This document shows, piece after piece, positions 7,118 to 16,943 of a stretch of 64,000 nt of DNA. The position numbers and the translations under genes are program-made. Each line of letters opens with the position of its first letter. Position 1 is the first letter of the stretch. Location of the stretch: the NCBI GenBank assembly GCA_029775855.1, contig JARVJZ010000002.1:31800-95799 (forward strand), read 5' to 3'. The stretch comes from Nitrososphaeria archaeon. GTDB taxonomy: Archaea > Thermoproteota > Nitrososphaeria > Nitrososphaerales > JAAOZN01. The notes beneath the pieces are model-generated. The model was given only the letters and a program-made list of their open reading frames with translations, made no database searches and had not been told where the DNA came from.

Positions 7118-7638
7118 AGCCGCACGAAGAGCATCGAAGCAGAGGTAAGAAGAGCATATCAATCTCGGTCATAACAGTAAGCACATCCAGATACGAAAAG
7201 ATTAAGGAGAAGAAGCCTTTCACAGACGAATCAGCAGACAGAGCCGAAAAACTAATCAAAGAATCTGGATTCAACTTAAAGAGCAGAAAGGTTGTGGACG
7301 ACCATAAAGGGCTGATAAGGCTTGAAGTTCTAAAGAGCATATACGAAGAAGGATGCGACGCTGTAATACTCACAGGTGGCACAGGACTCTCAAGCAGAGA
7401 TGTCACAGTGGAGGCAATAAGACCACTCTTAGACAAGGAGCTAGAAGGCTTCCCAGAAATCTTCAGAACAGAGAGCTTTAAGAGCGTAGGCTCAGCCGCC
7501 TACCTAACCAGAACGGTCGCAGGCAGCCTAGACGGTAGGCTCATATTCTGCTTACCCGGCTCACCAGACGCTGTGGAGCTTGGGCTTAAACTTCTTCTCC
7601 CCGAGCTGCCACACGCTCTTTACATAGCGGGAACATAG
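7114..7638 (+). CDS. moaB: Molybdopterin adenylyltransferase (MoaB/MogA family)
   Basis: Activates molybdopterin by adenylation before metal insertion. The 174 residues contain the signature DAVILTGGTGLSSRDVT and the later FCLPGSPDAVELGLK segment, both typical of MoaB. The start is TTG at 7114 in the overlap TTGA with the moaC stop. thiL begins on the last base of the moaB stop. This arrangement makes a three-gene cofactor operon. Confidence 0.94.
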   Translation: MKPHEEHRSRGKKSISISVITVSTSRYEKIKEKKPFTDESADRAEKLIKESGFNLKSRKVVDDHKGLIRLEVLKSIYEEGCDAVILTGGTGLSSRDVTVEAIRPLLDKELEGFPEIFRTESFKSVGSAAYLTRTVAGSLDGRLIFCLPGSPDAVELGLKLLLPELPHALYIAGT

Positions 7639-8639
7639 TGTTGAGGGAAAATCCAGACGAACTCAGCATCATTAAAGAGTTTATTGAGGTAATCGGTCAA
7701 CCTAAACAAATATACTCGAAGATAGGGGATGACGTAGCGCATATACCTTCTGGTAAAGGTAGGGTTGTTGTAAAGTGTGATATGCTTGTCGGCGAGACCG
7801 ATGTGCCTCAAGGCATGACTTATAGAGAAGCAGCACGCAAGGCTCTCGCAAGCGTGGTAAGCGACTTTGCAGCAAAAGGTGTCAAACCAAACGCAGCTTT
7901 AGTAAGCCTAGGTATACCCCCAACACTAACAATTGCAGATATTAGAGAACTCGCTCTAGGCGTAAGAGATGCTAGAGAGGAATTTAAATTTGAATTCTTA
8001 GGAGGGGATACAAATCAAGCCAAAGACCTCATCATAGACTGCATACTGTTAGGCTACGCTAAGCACATCATAGGTAGAGCCGGCGCGAAGGTAGGTGATA
8101 TTGTGGCTGTCACGGGAGATTTTGGCTATACAGGAGCAGGCTTATACGCACTTTCAAAATACGGTAGAGTGGCTGAGGGATTCGCGGAAAAAGCCATCTC
8201 AACTGTGCTAAAGCCTAAACCCCCACTTGAGCTAGGATTGATGCTCGCTGAGAGAAGGCTTATGTCCTCAAGCATAGATTCAAGCGACGGTTTAGCCCTA
8301 TCACTCTATACGCTATCTGAAGCAAGCAACGTCAAGATAGTCGTTTTTGATCTGCCAGCTCCAGAAGGGCTACGAGAATTCGCTGAAGAAAACGGTTTAA
8401 GTTTGGAGGAACTTGTCTTCTACTCAGGCGAAGAGTATGAGATAGTCTTCACAGCGCATGAAGATAAGTTAGATAAGATAAAGCGTTTAGCAGAGAGCTT
8501 AGGTAAGCCTATTAAGGCTATAGGTAGAGTTGAACAAGGAAAGCCGGTAGTAGAATATGTAACCTTAGGTAAAAAGAAGATTCTAGAGAGAAGAGGTTGG
8601 ATACACCTCTCAGCAAAACGTAATAAAAATAAGGTCTGA
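7638..8639 (+). CDS. thiL: Thiamine-monophosphate kinase
   Basis: Phosphorylates thiamine monophosphate to thiamine diphosphate, the last step of the pathway. The 333 residues begin with a GTG that shares one base with the moaB stop. Family motifs are GDDVAHIP, the phosphate-binding VKCDMLVGETDVP region, REAARKALASVVSDFAAKG and ISTVLKPKPPLELGL, with SSIDSSDGLALSL in the C-terminal half. It belongs to the AIR synthase/PurM fold. The gene ends on a strong inverted repeat facing the convergent TRAM gene. Confidence 0.95.
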   Translation: MLRENPDELSIIKEFIEVIGQPKQIYSKIGDDVAHIPSGKGRVVVKCDMLVGETDVPQGMTYREAARKALASVVSDFAAKGVKPNAALVSLGIPPTLTIADIRELALGVRDAREEFKFEFLGGDTNQAKDLIIDCILLGYAKHIIGRAGAKVGDIVAVTGDFGYTGAGLYALSKYGRVAEGFAEKAISTVLKPKPPLELGLMLAERRLMSSSIDSSDGLALSLYTLSEASNVKIVVFDLPAPEGLREFAEENGLSLEELVFYSGEEYEIVFTAHEDKLDKIKRLAESLGKPIKAIGRVEQGKPVVEYVTLGKKKILERRGWIHLSAKRNKNKV

Positions 8640-8659
8640 GTCGGCTGCAAGAGCCGACT
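8639..8659. terminator. Inverted repeat between convergent thiL and TRAM genes
   Basis: AGTCGGCT (8639-8646) and AGCCGACT (8652-8659) form a perfect 8-bp stem with loop GCAAG. It begins on the last base of the thiL stop codon and ends 22 bases before the end of the TRAM gene on the other strand. Archaeal termination relies mostly on T-tracts, so this may be a processing or bidirectional stabilising hairpin and not a strict terminator. Confidence 0.5.
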
Positions 8660-8681
8660 GAGAGTTATCCACTTAGCGTTT

Positions 8682-8939
8682 CTACACGACTTGTGCTATT
8701 GCATAGTTTGGTCTGATTTGTGTGATTCTGATCTTCACTGTATCGCCTTGCTTTGTATTAGGTATGAATACGACATAGCCTTCGATTCTTACGAGCCCGT
8801 CTCCTCTTTTACTGACCTCTGAGACAGTGACCTCGAGTTCTTCGCCTAGCTTTACTGGCTTAGGTTTGAAGAAGACTTTTGGGATTCTCTGTCTTCTACT
8901 TTCGCGTTCACCTTCATGTTGTTCTACGTCTTCAGCCAA
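8682..8939 (-). CDS. TRAM-domain RNA-binding protein
   Basis: Single-TRAM protein of 85 residues. After a charged 25-residue leader, the domain runs from about 32 to 85 with GEELEVTVSEVSKRGDG, VFIPNTKQGDTVKIRI and a final YAIAQVV strand. Stand-alone TRAM proteins in archaea act as RNA chaperones, including a cold-shock-like role in methanogens. The only in-frame start at the right place is TTG at 8939. It is divergent from trmI, sharing a 77-base promoter region. Confidence 0.88.
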   Translation of the reverse strand: MAEDVEQHEGERESRRQRIPKVFFKPKPVKLGEELEVTVSEVSKRGDGLVRIEGYVVFIPNTKQGDTVKIRITQIRPNYAIAQVV

Positions 8940-9016
8940 CCTTATTACGTCCTTTTCCTTCGACCCAATAGAGGGGCGTAAAGGATATTTAAAGTTAAGT
9001 AGTGCAAACGAAGGGG

Positions 9017-9853
9017 ATGGAAGAGGTAATTTCAGAAGGTGATGACGTGCTTCTATATCTCAGCGGGGATAAGCGTTGGCTCGTCAAGGTTAAGGTAGAT
9101 AAGAAGGTGCATACACACGCAGGCTATATAGAAGGCTCTAACATAATAGGAAAACGCTATGGGGAGGCTGTCAAATCTAACCTTGGAAGAAACTTTTGGC
9201 TCCTTAAACCCACTGTGGAAGACTATGTGCTTAAATGCGAGAGGAAGACCCAAGTAGTCTACCCAAAAGATATGGGGTTAATAGCGGCAAAAACAGGGCT
9301 TACTTCAGGAAGTATAGTTGTAGAAGCTGGAACAGGTAGTGGCGCTCTTACGATGTTCCTAGCTAATATCGTTAAACCGACTGGGCATGTCTATTCGATG
9401 GAGTTGAAAGAAGAGTTTCTTGATGTAGCTCGGAGGAATCTAAAGAGAAGTGGGCTGCTAGATTATGTGACCTTAAGCCTAGGCGATGCTTCTCAAGGCT
9501 TTGGTGTGATAGATGCGGATGTCGCGGTTATTGATGTAGGTGACCCTTGGCGTCTCGTTGAATCTGCGTGGCGTGCTCTTAAAGGCGCTGGGAAGATAGT
9601 TTCAATTTCGCCTACTATGAATCAGGTTGAGAAGACCTATGAGGCGCTGCTTAGAACTGGGTTTGTTGATGTTGAATGTGTAGAGGTGCTTGTTAGAAGC
9701 ATGCAAGTTAAGAGTGGTGCAACCAGACCTTCTACCAGAATGATAGGGCATACAGCATACCTAACATTTGCACGGAAGGTTTTCGGAGATGAAAAAACAT
9801 TAAAAGAAGGAGATACTGAGTCGATAGGTGTGGTGTCTGATGAAGAAGGATAG
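9017..9853 (+). CDS. trmI: tRNA (adenine-N1)-methyltransferase TrmI
   Basis: Class I SAM methyltransferase that makes m1A at positions 57/58 of the tRNA T loop in archaea. The protein has an N-terminal beta domain (EGDDVLLYL), then the Rossmann domain with VVEAGTGSGALTMFLA for SAM binding and VYSMELKEEFLDVARRN. A GTG at 9002 extends the frame, but ATTTAAAG at 8987-8994 puts transcription start near 9016, so ATG 9017 as a leaderless start is favoured (278 residues). It overlaps the next gene. Confidence 0.93.
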   Translation: MEEVISEGDDVLLYLSGDKRWLVKVKVDKKVHTHAGYIEGSNIIGKRYGEAVKSNLGRNFWLLKPTVEDYVLKCERKTQVVYPKDMGLIAAKTGLTSGSIVVEAGTGSGALTMFLANIVKPTGHVYSMELKEEFLDVARRNLKRSGLLDYVTLSLGDASQGFGVIDADVAVIDVGDPWRLVESAWRALKGAGKIVSISPTMNQVEKTYEALLRTGFVDVECVEVLVRSMQVKSGATRPSTRMIGHTAYLTFARKVFGDEKTLKEGDTESIGVVSDEEG

Positions 9854-10412
9854 CGTCGAAGACGCCGCATTTATCCTCTACATCTTCCCAATCTTAATTA
9901 ACGGAGCTTATGGGCTTTGGAGCTGGATCGCTGGAGGTGCAGATTTAGATGCGCTGCAAAAAGTCTACCTCAACATCACTAGAGAGCCTATTATCTTCTT
10001 AGCCGGTTTACTTGCCGTATGTGTGGCTGTGCTCCTGGATACTAAATACTTGGGCTCTTTAGAGGATATAGATAGGCGTGTGACAAGATTAGCTTACTTC
10101 TGCTTTATAACAGCTTTAATAATAGCTATTGTCTCAACTGGATTTAACATAGCAAGCAGCTTAACCCTATTTCTTCAAGGAAGGTATGCCTTAATCTTTC
10201 CAGCTCTCTTAGTCTTGCTTAGCTTACTTATGAGATTAAGAGGCTTAAGTTTAGGCTTCTCTAATGGCGTGTTTAGAGGTATATCTCTTATTCTTCTTCT
10301 TATTTCGCCGTTGACGCTCTATATACTGTGGAGGCTAGGTGCTGCTTGGTATATCATATTTGCTGTGCCGTTCATTCTCATAATTGCCTCAATAGGGTTA
10401 ATGAAGCGTTGA
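9840..10412 (+). CDS. Membrane protein of unknown function
   Basis: About 190 residues with roughly five hydrophobic segments (near 9-28, 51-67, 86-107, 118-134 and 142-185). I do not recognise a family. The start is taken as ATG 9840 (MKKDSVEDAA); GTG 9828 would add four residues. It overlaps the 3' end of trmI by 14 bases, so the two are probably co-transcribed, but this does not imply a shared function. It meets EndoQ tail to tail with no gap. Confidence 0.75.
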   Translation: MKKDSVEDAAFILYIFPILINGAYGLWSWIAGGADLDALQKVYLNITREPIIFLAGLLAVCVAVLLDTKYLGSLEDIDRRVTRLAYFCFITALIIAIVSTGFNIASSLTLFLQGRYALIFPALLVLLSLLMRLRGLSLGFSNGVFRGISLILLLISPLTLYILWRLGAAWYIIFAVPFILIIASIGLMKR

Positions 10413-11675
10413 CTAAGACCAATCATCTAGAGTCCCTTTCAACTTCTTCTTTTCCTTAAGCTGCGGGAATTCTATTTCACCATAAACACCATCAAACCCG
10501 GGTTTGATTTGAACAGTATTCTCTCTGACCGCTTTTAACGCTGATGCTACCTCGACCCCAGCTATTTTGCTAATCGCTTCGTAAGGTGCTTGAAACGCTG
10601 CTCTAAATTCGCTTCCGAAGGATTCGATAAGCATCTTATATTTGGTTTGAACGGCTTTGCTGAAGGTCGATGCACCTACAGCGCTGCCTATGATCTCTTC
10701 AAGTGGAAGCATATATTTGTAGTCTGGAGAGCCTTCTGGTTTATAGCCTAGCGCTCTGTCAGCTAACTCTTCTACCCTCTGCTCTACACCTAGCGTCATC
10801 TTCTTGCCACACTTTGGGCATATGCCTTTCAACTTTATCGCATCTTGTGGAGGCATAGATATGTTGCACGCTCTGTGCCCAGTCCAATGGTATTTGCCGT
10901 ATTGGGGGTAGGTTTCTATTGTGTACTTCAACTTGCTTCTGCCAATTTTTCTTATGGCGTTTATTATCTCTTTGTAGCTAAGATTGGTCAATTCGAATAC
11001 ATTCGCTTCTCTACCTAGCCTATGTGGGAGGGGTGAATGTGAGTCGCTGTTTGAGACCAGTAGATATTTGTCGAGGCGGCTTAGTCTCCAGTTCATAAGC
11101 GGGTCGCTGGATAGCCCTGTCTCTAACGCGTGTATTTTATCAACTCTATCTTGATAGCACTCCTCTACTAGGTTAAAGCCGCTTACAGAGCCGAAGAGGC
11201 TCCACCAAGGTGTCCAGATGTGAGCTGGTATGACTTCAACCTCATTTGAGACCGACAAGGTAAGGTCTATAAGCTCAGCTGCGGTTATGTTAAGAGTAGG
11301 GCGTCCATCTTGCTCTATATTTCCTTTAGTTTTAAGTACATCTGACAGCTGCTTAGCTTCATCTAAAGACGGTAGCAGTATGAGGTGATGTATTCTCCTA
11401 CTCTTACCCTCGTATTCAAATACGGTAGCGACTTCTACTGTAGGCATAAACCTTGGGCTCTCCGATGCGCTTTTACTAACATATAATCCACCTTCTTCTT
11501 GCATGAGCTCCTCCTCAAGTTCTTGAATCCACTTTGGATGCACAGCATCGCCAGTCCCTATGAGGTCTAATCCCTTTATCTTACCGTAATATACAAGTGC
11601 GCTTATCCTCATGTCTTCACTGGTAGCTGCGCTGAATCTTGAATGTATATGTAGATCAGCGACTATCTCCATCAT
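10413..11675 (-). CDS. Endonuclease Q (PHP-domain DNA repair nuclease)
   Basis: EndoQ nicks DNA 5' to deaminated bases (uracil, hypoxanthine, xanthine), an archaeal repair route. The 420 residues start with the PHP metal motif DLHIHS (H9, H11) and GLDLIGTGD, and continue with later metal-site segments (SNSDSHSPLPHRLGRE). A zinc-finger region with the CPKCGKKMTLGVEQRVEELADR type motif (given in part) and a C-terminal domain follow, exactly the EndoQ layout. ATG 11675 and 11672 are both possible starts. It lies 42 bases after proS on the same strand. Useful in a hot environment, where deamination is fast (inference). Confidence 0.9.
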   Translation of the reverse strand: MMEIVADLHIHSRFSAATSEDMRISALVYYGKIKGLDLIGTGDAVHPKWIQELEEELMQEEGGLYVSKSASESPRFMPTVEVATVFEYEGKSRRIHHLILLPSLDEAKQLSDVLKTKGNIEQDGRPTLNITAAELIDLTLSVSNEVEVIPAHIWTPWWSLFGSVSGFNLVEECYQDRVDKIHALETGLSSDPLMNWRLSRLDKYLLVSNSDSHSPLPHRLGREANVFELTNLSYKEIINAIRKIGRSKLKYTIETYPQYGKYHWTGHRACNISMPPQDAIKLKGICPKCGKKMTLGVEQRVEELADRALGYKPEGSPDYKYMLPLEEIIGSAVGASTFSKAVQTKYKMLIESFGSEFRAAFQAPYEAISKIAGVEVASALKAVRENTVQIKPGFDGVYGEIEFPQLKEKKKLKGTLDDWS

Positions 11676-11717
11676 AAATCTCTGCTAACAACTCGCATAT
11701 CAACCTTCTTTACGATG

Positions 11718-13163
11718 TTAGTAGGCTCTTGCGAAGTATGCTGTGATCTTAGCCTCTTTACCGCAGTATACACATCTTTGGATAGAAGGGTCTCCTTCAA
11801 AGGGCACAACTCTTATATCCGCACCAGTATCCTCTTTGATAGAAGCTTCACAAGCTTGGTCTCCGCACCAACCCGCTTTAATAAAACCACCCTTAGTTGA
11901 TAAGATCCGCTTAAACTCATCGTAGGAGTCAGCGGTTGAAGATAGTTCTTTAAGCATAGACTCCGCCCTAGCTTTGAGCCTTTTTTGCAGCTCTTCAAGC
12001 AGAGCCTTAGCCCTCTCAGCGGCACTACTCTCATCAACTTCTACCCTTTTGCCCGTATCTCTTAAGGCGAAGGTAACTGTGTGCTTCTCAAGGTCTCTTG
12101 GGCCTATTTCAAGCCTAAGCGGCACGCCTTTTAACTCCCAGTCGTTGAACTTCCAACCTGGGGTATATTCTTCTCTATCATCGCAGAAGGCTCTTATACC
12201 GTTCTGCTGAAGTGTAGTGGTGATTTCCTTTGCTTTAGAGGCAAGCTTTTCGTTAGGTTTGTCCTTATAGAAAATGGGTATGACAACGACTTGTATGGGT
12301 GCTATTTTTGGTGGGAGTATCAGACCTTTGTCATCGCCGTGAACCATTATGACCGCTCCAATAAGCCTCCAAGAGACACCCCAAGAGGTCTGCCAGACAT
12401 AGTGCTCTTGCTTATCTTGACCTAGATATTTGATTTCAAAGACCTTTGAGAAGTTCTGCCCTAAGTTATGTGAGGTGCCCATTTGAAGGGCTTTACCATC
12501 AGGCATAATCGCTTCTAAGGTTGTAGTGTAGAGCGCACCAACGAACTTTTCGCGCTCAGTCTTACAGCCAGCCAGCACGGGTATAGCAAGATACTCTTCA
12601 ATAAACCATTTGTAGAGGTTAAGGATCTTCATCGTCTCCTCATCCGCTTCCTCTTTTGTTGCGTGTGCGGTATGTCCTTCTTGCCAAAGAAACTCCGAAG
12701 TCCTTAGAAATGGCTTGGTGGATTTGATTTCAGCCCTCATAACAGAGTTCCAGAAGTTTAGAAGCAGAGGCAGATCTCTCCAACTTCTAATCCATTTGGA
12801 GTAGGAACTGTATGCTATAGTCTCAGATGTAGGTCTAACAGCAAGCCTTTCGCCTAACCTATTGTCACCAGCTTCAGTAACCCAAAAGACCTCTGGTACA
12901 AACCCCTTAAAATGCTCAGCTTCCCGCTTCAGTATGCTCTCAGGTATAAGCGCTGGGAAGTATGCGTTTCTATGCCCTAGTTTCTTGAATTCGCAGTCTA
13001 AGACACTCTGTATTATCTCCCAGATCTGGTATCCATATGGTCTCAGCACCATGAAGCCTTTGGCTGAAGCGTAGTCTGCTAATTCAGCCTTTAAGACCAC
13101 TTGGTTATACCACTCTGAGAAGTCCTCAGCCTTCTTAACTGTTATCCCTATCTCCTTACTCAA
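11718..13163 (-). CDS. proS: Prolyl-tRNA synthetase, archaeal type
   Basis: Class II aminoacyl-tRNA synthetase charging tRNA-Pro. The 481 residues have motif 2 around RTSEFLWQEGHTAHAT, the archaeal/eukaryotic proline-site segment QTSWGVSWRLIGAVIMVHGD, and motif 3 LPPKIAPIQVVVIPI followed by the anticodon-binding domain. The C-terminal zinc-binding extension (CGDQACE and CVYCGKEAK) ends FARAY with terminal tyrosine, typical of this group. ATG 13163 starts MSKEIGITV. It is followed by EndoQ. Confidence 0.97.
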   Translation of the reverse strand: MSKEIGITVKKAEDFSEWYNQVVLKAELADYASAKGFMVLRPYGYQIWEIIQSVLDCEFKKLGHRNAYFPALIPESILKREAEHFKGFVPEVFWVTEAGDNRLGERLAVRPTSETIAYSSYSKWIRSWRDLPLLLNFWNSVMRAEIKSTKPFLRTSEFLWQEGHTAHATKEEADEETMKILNLYKWFIEEYLAIPVLAGCKTEREKFVGALYTTTLEAIMPDGKALQMGTSHNLGQNFSKVFEIKYLGQDKQEHYVWQTSWGVSWRLIGAVIMVHGDDKGLILPPKIAPIQVVVIPIFYKDKPNEKLASKAKEITTTLQQNGIRAFCDDREEYTPGWKFNDWELKGVPLRLEIGPRDLEKHTVTFALRDTGKRVEVDESSAAERAKALLEELQKRLKARAESMLKELSSTADSYDEFKRILSTKGGFIKAGWCGDQACEASIKEDTGADIRVVPFEGDPSIQRCVYCGKEAKITAYFARAY

Positions 13164-13182
13164 CGCTATGCACCCAAATATG

Positions 13183-13563
13183 TCAGTCTGATTTGGCTAC
13201 TGAGTAGCTGGGTCTATAAAATGCTTTTAATGTGATGATCAAGTATATCGCTGCTGCCAAAAGATACCCTACTGTTGAGACAACACCTATAGATACAAGA
13301 CCTATTTGAATAAGAATAGAGGAAGCATAAGCCATGTATGCAAATAGTATGAGATTGTAGAGGCTTGCAGCTGTGTAGAAGCTCCAGCTGTAGCCTGAAA
13401 CAAAGCCTTTAAGCATCAACCCCCCAGCAGCAACCGAAATCAAGCCTACGCCCAAGGTGTGTAGACTGCTTTCAGATGAAAGCGAGGATAAGATCCAAAA
13501 TAGTCCTGTGATTATGAGTATTATAGCGGTTAATGGAAGTGATCTGAGTCTACTTGTCTTCAA
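13183..13563 (-). CDS. Small four-helix membrane protein, unknown
   Basis: 126 residues with four hydrophobic segments (about 11-28, 35-52, 62-84 and 88-112) and short polar ends. No motif is recognised. It precedes proS by 19 bases on the same strand and may be co-transcribed with proS and EndoQ. Divergent from polB, with about 140 bases between them that hold the polB promoter. Confidence 0.65.
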   Translation of the reverse strand: MKTSRLRSLPLTAIILIITGLFWILSSLSSESSLHTLGVGLISVAAGGLMLKGFVSGYSWSFYTAASLYNLILFAYMAYASSILIQIGLVSIGVVSTVGYLLAAAIYLIITLKAFYRPSYSVAKSD

Positions 13564-13705
13564 CGCCGCACAGAGTATCGAGTAGGATAAGGAGATTTAA
13601 CTTTTTCCTAACAGTAGATGCTAGACTGAAAAGTGAAATAGAAGAAGGCGGCTAGGCGATTAAGATATATCAAACGCATATGGAGTAGGATATGGCTGGT
13701 TAATA

Positions 13706-16252
13706 TTGGAAGGTAGAGAGGGAAGCCTATCTGAAAAGATCAAGGAACTAACTTCACACACCACATCTATACCTCCCTCTGTCCTCCTTTCAGCAACATA
13801 TGACGGTGAGAAGAAGAAGGCTGTGCTCAAATTTTACCACGAAAAGACTGGCAGAATATACTTCTGGTATGACACAACTGGGCATAAACCCTACTGCTAC
13901 ACTAGACTAAAACCCTCTGAGTTAGGTGTGCTAGAGGGGAGAAATGATGTAGTCGAGCTCAGGGTTGAGCGAAAGACCGACCTTCTTAAGGATACGGAAG
14001 TAGAAGTTACCCGTATAGTAGCAACTGACCCTCTTGCCATAGGCGGCCCAAGTAAATCTAGTATACGCGATGTGATAGACGCTTGGGAAGCGGACATAAA
14101 GTACTATGAAAACTATCTATACGACAGCAACCTAATATGCGGCGCATATTATACTGTGGAAGAATCGATAAAACCTATCAAATATGAAATCCCAAGCTCG
14201 GTGGAGCGTAGACTTCAAAAGATCTTAGAAGAGGCAGACCCCGATTTAAGGGACTATATCTGCGAGTGGGCGTCGCTCTTAAGCCAGCCTCTCCCACATC
14301 TGCGTCGAGTATCCTTAGATATAGAGGTTCTTGCATCTGAAGCGAACCGAATACCTAACCCAGAAGAAGCTGCTCAACAGGTTATAGCCGCCGCTATGGT
14401 TGGAGACGATGGTTTAAAGAAGGTTCTTGTTCTAAAGCGCAACGATGATGCAGTTGCTGCACCACTTATAGGAGAAGGCGTGGTCTTTAAACTCTATGAG
14501 AATGAGAGTGATTTGATAAGAGAAGTCTTTTCCACAATTCTACAATACCCAATTCTAGTCACTTTTAATGGAGACCAATTCGATTTAAACTACCTCTACC
14601 ATAGGGCGCAAAGGCTTGGCTTCTCAAAGGATGAGATTCCTATTACACTTGGGCGTGATGTCTCATACATTAAGCATGGTGTCCATATAGATCTTTACAA
14701 GACCTTTAACAACAGATCTCTACAGATATACGCTTTTGGGGGCAAGTATGTTGAACATACCCTAGGTGCTGTTGCCGAGGCTCTACTTGAAGAAAGCAAG
14801 ATAGATTTCGAAGGGGAGATAAGCGAACTTTCAGCAGAAGAACTTGCTAGATACTGTTATAACGATGCACATCTAGCTATGAGACTTACAACCTTCAAAG
14901 GCGAACTTCTCTGCAAACTTTTGATTGTGCTCTGCAGAATCGCTAAGATGCCTTTGGATGATGTTTCGAGGTTAGGTGTTTCAAACTGGATTCGAAGTAT
15001 GCTCTTCTTTGAGCATAGAAGAAGAAATATTCTGATACCTAAACAAAGAGAACTTGAGGAGAAAGGCGGAGCAGCTACCACAGCCATAATCAAAGGTAAG
15101 AAGTATAAAGGAGGCGTGGTAATCGAACCTAAAGCCGGAGTTTATTTTGATGTCAGCGTGCTTGACTTCGCAAGCCTATATCCAAGTATAATCAAAGTCT
15201 ACAACCTATCTTACGAGACCGTTAGATGCATACACGAAGAATGCAGAAGCAACATCGTCCCTGAAACTAACCACTGGACATGTAAGAAGAAAAGGGGCAT
15301 AACCTCGCTTCTAATAGGATCTCTACGGGATCTTCGAGTCAACTACTATAAGCATCTTGCCAAAGAACGCTCCCTCTCAGAGGACGATAGGGAACTATAT
15401 GGTATCGTCTCACAAGCACTTAAAGTTATTTTGAACGCAAGCTACGGCGTTATGGGCGCTGAAATCTTTCCCCTCTATTGCTTGCCAGTAGCAGAGGCAA
15501 CAGCAGCCTTAGGAAGATATGTAATTAATAGAACAATAGAGAAGAGCCATGAACTTGGAATAGAAGTTATCTACGGAGATACAGACTCCCTCTTCCTAAG
15601 AAGCCCCAACCCAGATCAACTCGATGCGATAAAGAAGTGGGCTGAATCCGAACTCAACATAGAACTCGAACTCGATAAAACCTACAGATATGTTGCATTC
15701 AGCCAACGTAAGAAGAACTACATGGGAGTGCTTACAGATGGGAAAGTAGACGTTAAAGGACTCACAGGCAAAAAGAGCCACATCCCCGCCTTCATTAAAC
15801 AAGCATTCTACGACTCACTAAAGATACTAAGTGAAGTTAAGACGAAAGAAGACTTCGACAAAGCCAAAGACAGCATCAGAGAACTTCTAAGAAAAAGATA
15901 CCTAGACCTAAAAAACAGAAGAATTCCCCTCCAAGATCTGGCTTTCAACGTAATGATAGGAAAAGCACCAGATAAATACACTGAAACCACACCCCAGCAC
16001 GTAAGGGCTGCGAAGCTTCTTATGGCAAAAGGCAAAGAAGTGAAGGCTGGTGAAATCATAGCGTACGTTAAGACCATAACACCCCCAGGAGTAAAACCGA
16101 TCTCAATGGCTACTCCTGATGAGGTGGATACTGTGAAGTATCTTGAGCAGCTTAAGAGCACCTTTGACCAGATCTTAGACGCCCTAGGTTACGAGTTTAA
16201 CGAAATCATGGGTGTAACAAAGTTAGAAGAATATTTCTGGGGCGGCTCATAG
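13706..16252 (+). CDS. polB: Family B DNA polymerase
   Basis: Replicative-type B-family polymerase with proofreading, 848 residues. Exonuclease motifs are ExoI SLDIEVL (about 203), ExoII NGDQFDLNYLYHRA (about 288) and ExoIII YCYNDAHLA (about 384). Polymerase motifs are DFASLYPSI (about 488), KVILNASYG (about 572-580) and YGDTDS (about 622). No intein is inserted at any of these usual sites. The start is TTG at 13706, as the only upstream ATG (13692) is out of frame and hits a stop. TAAGATATAT at 13661-13670 is the likely TATA element. Confidence 0.96.
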   Translation: MEGREGSLSEKIKELTSHTTSIPPSVLLSATYDGEKKKAVLKFYHEKTGRIYFWYDTTGHKPYCYTRLKPSELGVLEGRNDVVELRVERKTDLLKDTEVEVTRIVATDPLAIGGPSKSSIRDVIDAWEADIKYYENYLYDSNLICGAYYTVEESIKPIKYEIPSSVERRLQKILEEADPDLRDYICEWASLLSQPLPHLRRVSLDIEVLASEANRIPNPEEAAQQVIAAAMVGDDGLKKVLVLKRNDDAVAAPLIGEGVVFKLYENESDLIREVFSTILQYPILVTFNGDQFDLNYLYHRAQRLGFSKDEIPITLGRDVSYIKHGVHIDLYKTFNNRSLQIYAFGGKYVEHTLGAVAEALLEESKIDFEGEISELSAEELARYCYNDAHLAMRLTTFKGELLCKLLIVLCRIAKMPLDDVSRLGVSNWIRSMLFFEHRRRNILIPKQRELEEKGGAATTAIIKGKKYKGGVVIEPKAGVYFDVSVLDFASLYPSIIKVYNLSYETVRCIHEECRSNIVPETNHWTCKKKRGITSLLIGSLRDLRVNYYKHLAKERSLSEDDRELYGIVSQALKVILNASYGVMGAEIFPLYCLPVAEATAALGRYVINRTIEKSHELGIEVIYGDTDSLFLRSPNPDQLDAIKKWAESELNIELELDKTYRYVAFSQRKKNYMGVLTDGKVDVKGLTGKKSHIPAFIKQAFYDSLKILSEVKTKEDFDKAKDSIRELLRKRYLDLKNRRIPLQDLAFNVMIGKAPDKYTETTPQHVRAAKLLMAKGKEVKAGEIIAYVKTITPPGVKPISMATPDEVDTVKYLEQLKSTFDQILDALGYEFNEIMGVTKLEEYFWGGS

Positions 16253-16294
16253 TTTAATCTTTAAGAATCGTTATATGCTGGGGTTTAGAGAGGA

Positions 16295-16858
16295 GTGGCT
16301 GGAGATAAAAAGGGCTTGATTATACCCGGGGATAAACTTGCAGTCATAGAGGAGTTTGAAGCTGGAGAAGGCACCTATGTAGATGATGGTGTGATAAGAG
16401 CAAACACTTTAGGCGTAGTTCATAAGAACTTTGCAGAAAGAAGAATAGAGGTTAAGCGTAAAAAGACCGTTAAAATACCAAAAGCTGGCGATATAATAAT
16501 CGGTCAAGTAGAATCTGCGCAGGCTTCCGACATAAGCATAAGGATACACTTTTTAAACAATGAGCCGTCTCAAAAAGGGTTTGTCGGTATGCTCCTTCTG
16601 CGTGAGGATGAAAATAAGGTTGGCAAAAACAAAATACCGTGCAAAGTAGGCGACTTAGTCAGAGCCAAAGTATCCGCTAATGTGGATATGATCATAATCT
16701 TAAGCTTACTTTGCTCTAACTGTGGTGTAATTTATGCTGTTTGCAGCGTCTGTGGTGGTAAGTTGGTTAAAATGGATACAAGGTTAAAGTGTGTCGAATG
16801 CGGTAATATAGAGCACAGATTAGTCGCACCAGACTATGGTCTGGTCAAGTTTCCTTAA
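16295..16858 (+). CDS. csl4: Exosome RNA-binding subunit Csl4
   Basis: Alternative cap subunit of the archaeal exosome, recruiting DnaG and RNA. The 187 residues hold an N-terminal beta domain, an S1-like domain (about 62-140) and a C-terminal zinc ribbon with CSNC, CSVC and CVEC pairs. The start is GTG 16295 behind GAGAGGA. It is unlinked from the Rrp4-Rrp41-Rrp42 operon some 13 kb away, as is usual. It lies 42 bases after polB, with a TTTAATCTTTAA tract at the junction that could be its own promoter. Confidence 0.94.
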   Translation: MAGDKKGLIIPGDKLAVIEEFEAGEGTYVDDGVIRANTLGVVHKNFAERRIEVKRKKTVKIPKAGDIIIGQVESAQASDISIRIHFLNNEPSQKGFVGMLLLREDENKVGKNKIPCKVGDLVRAKVSANVDMIIILSLLCSNCGVIYAVCSVCGGKLVKMDTRLKCVECGNIEHRLVAPDYGLVKFP

Positions 16859-16943
16859 TTCTACCCCTACCAGACGTTTACTTTATCTTTCAAAGACTTA
16901 AAGGTTTTATTTGCGTGCGTCGAGGGGTTTATGGTTAGCCTAG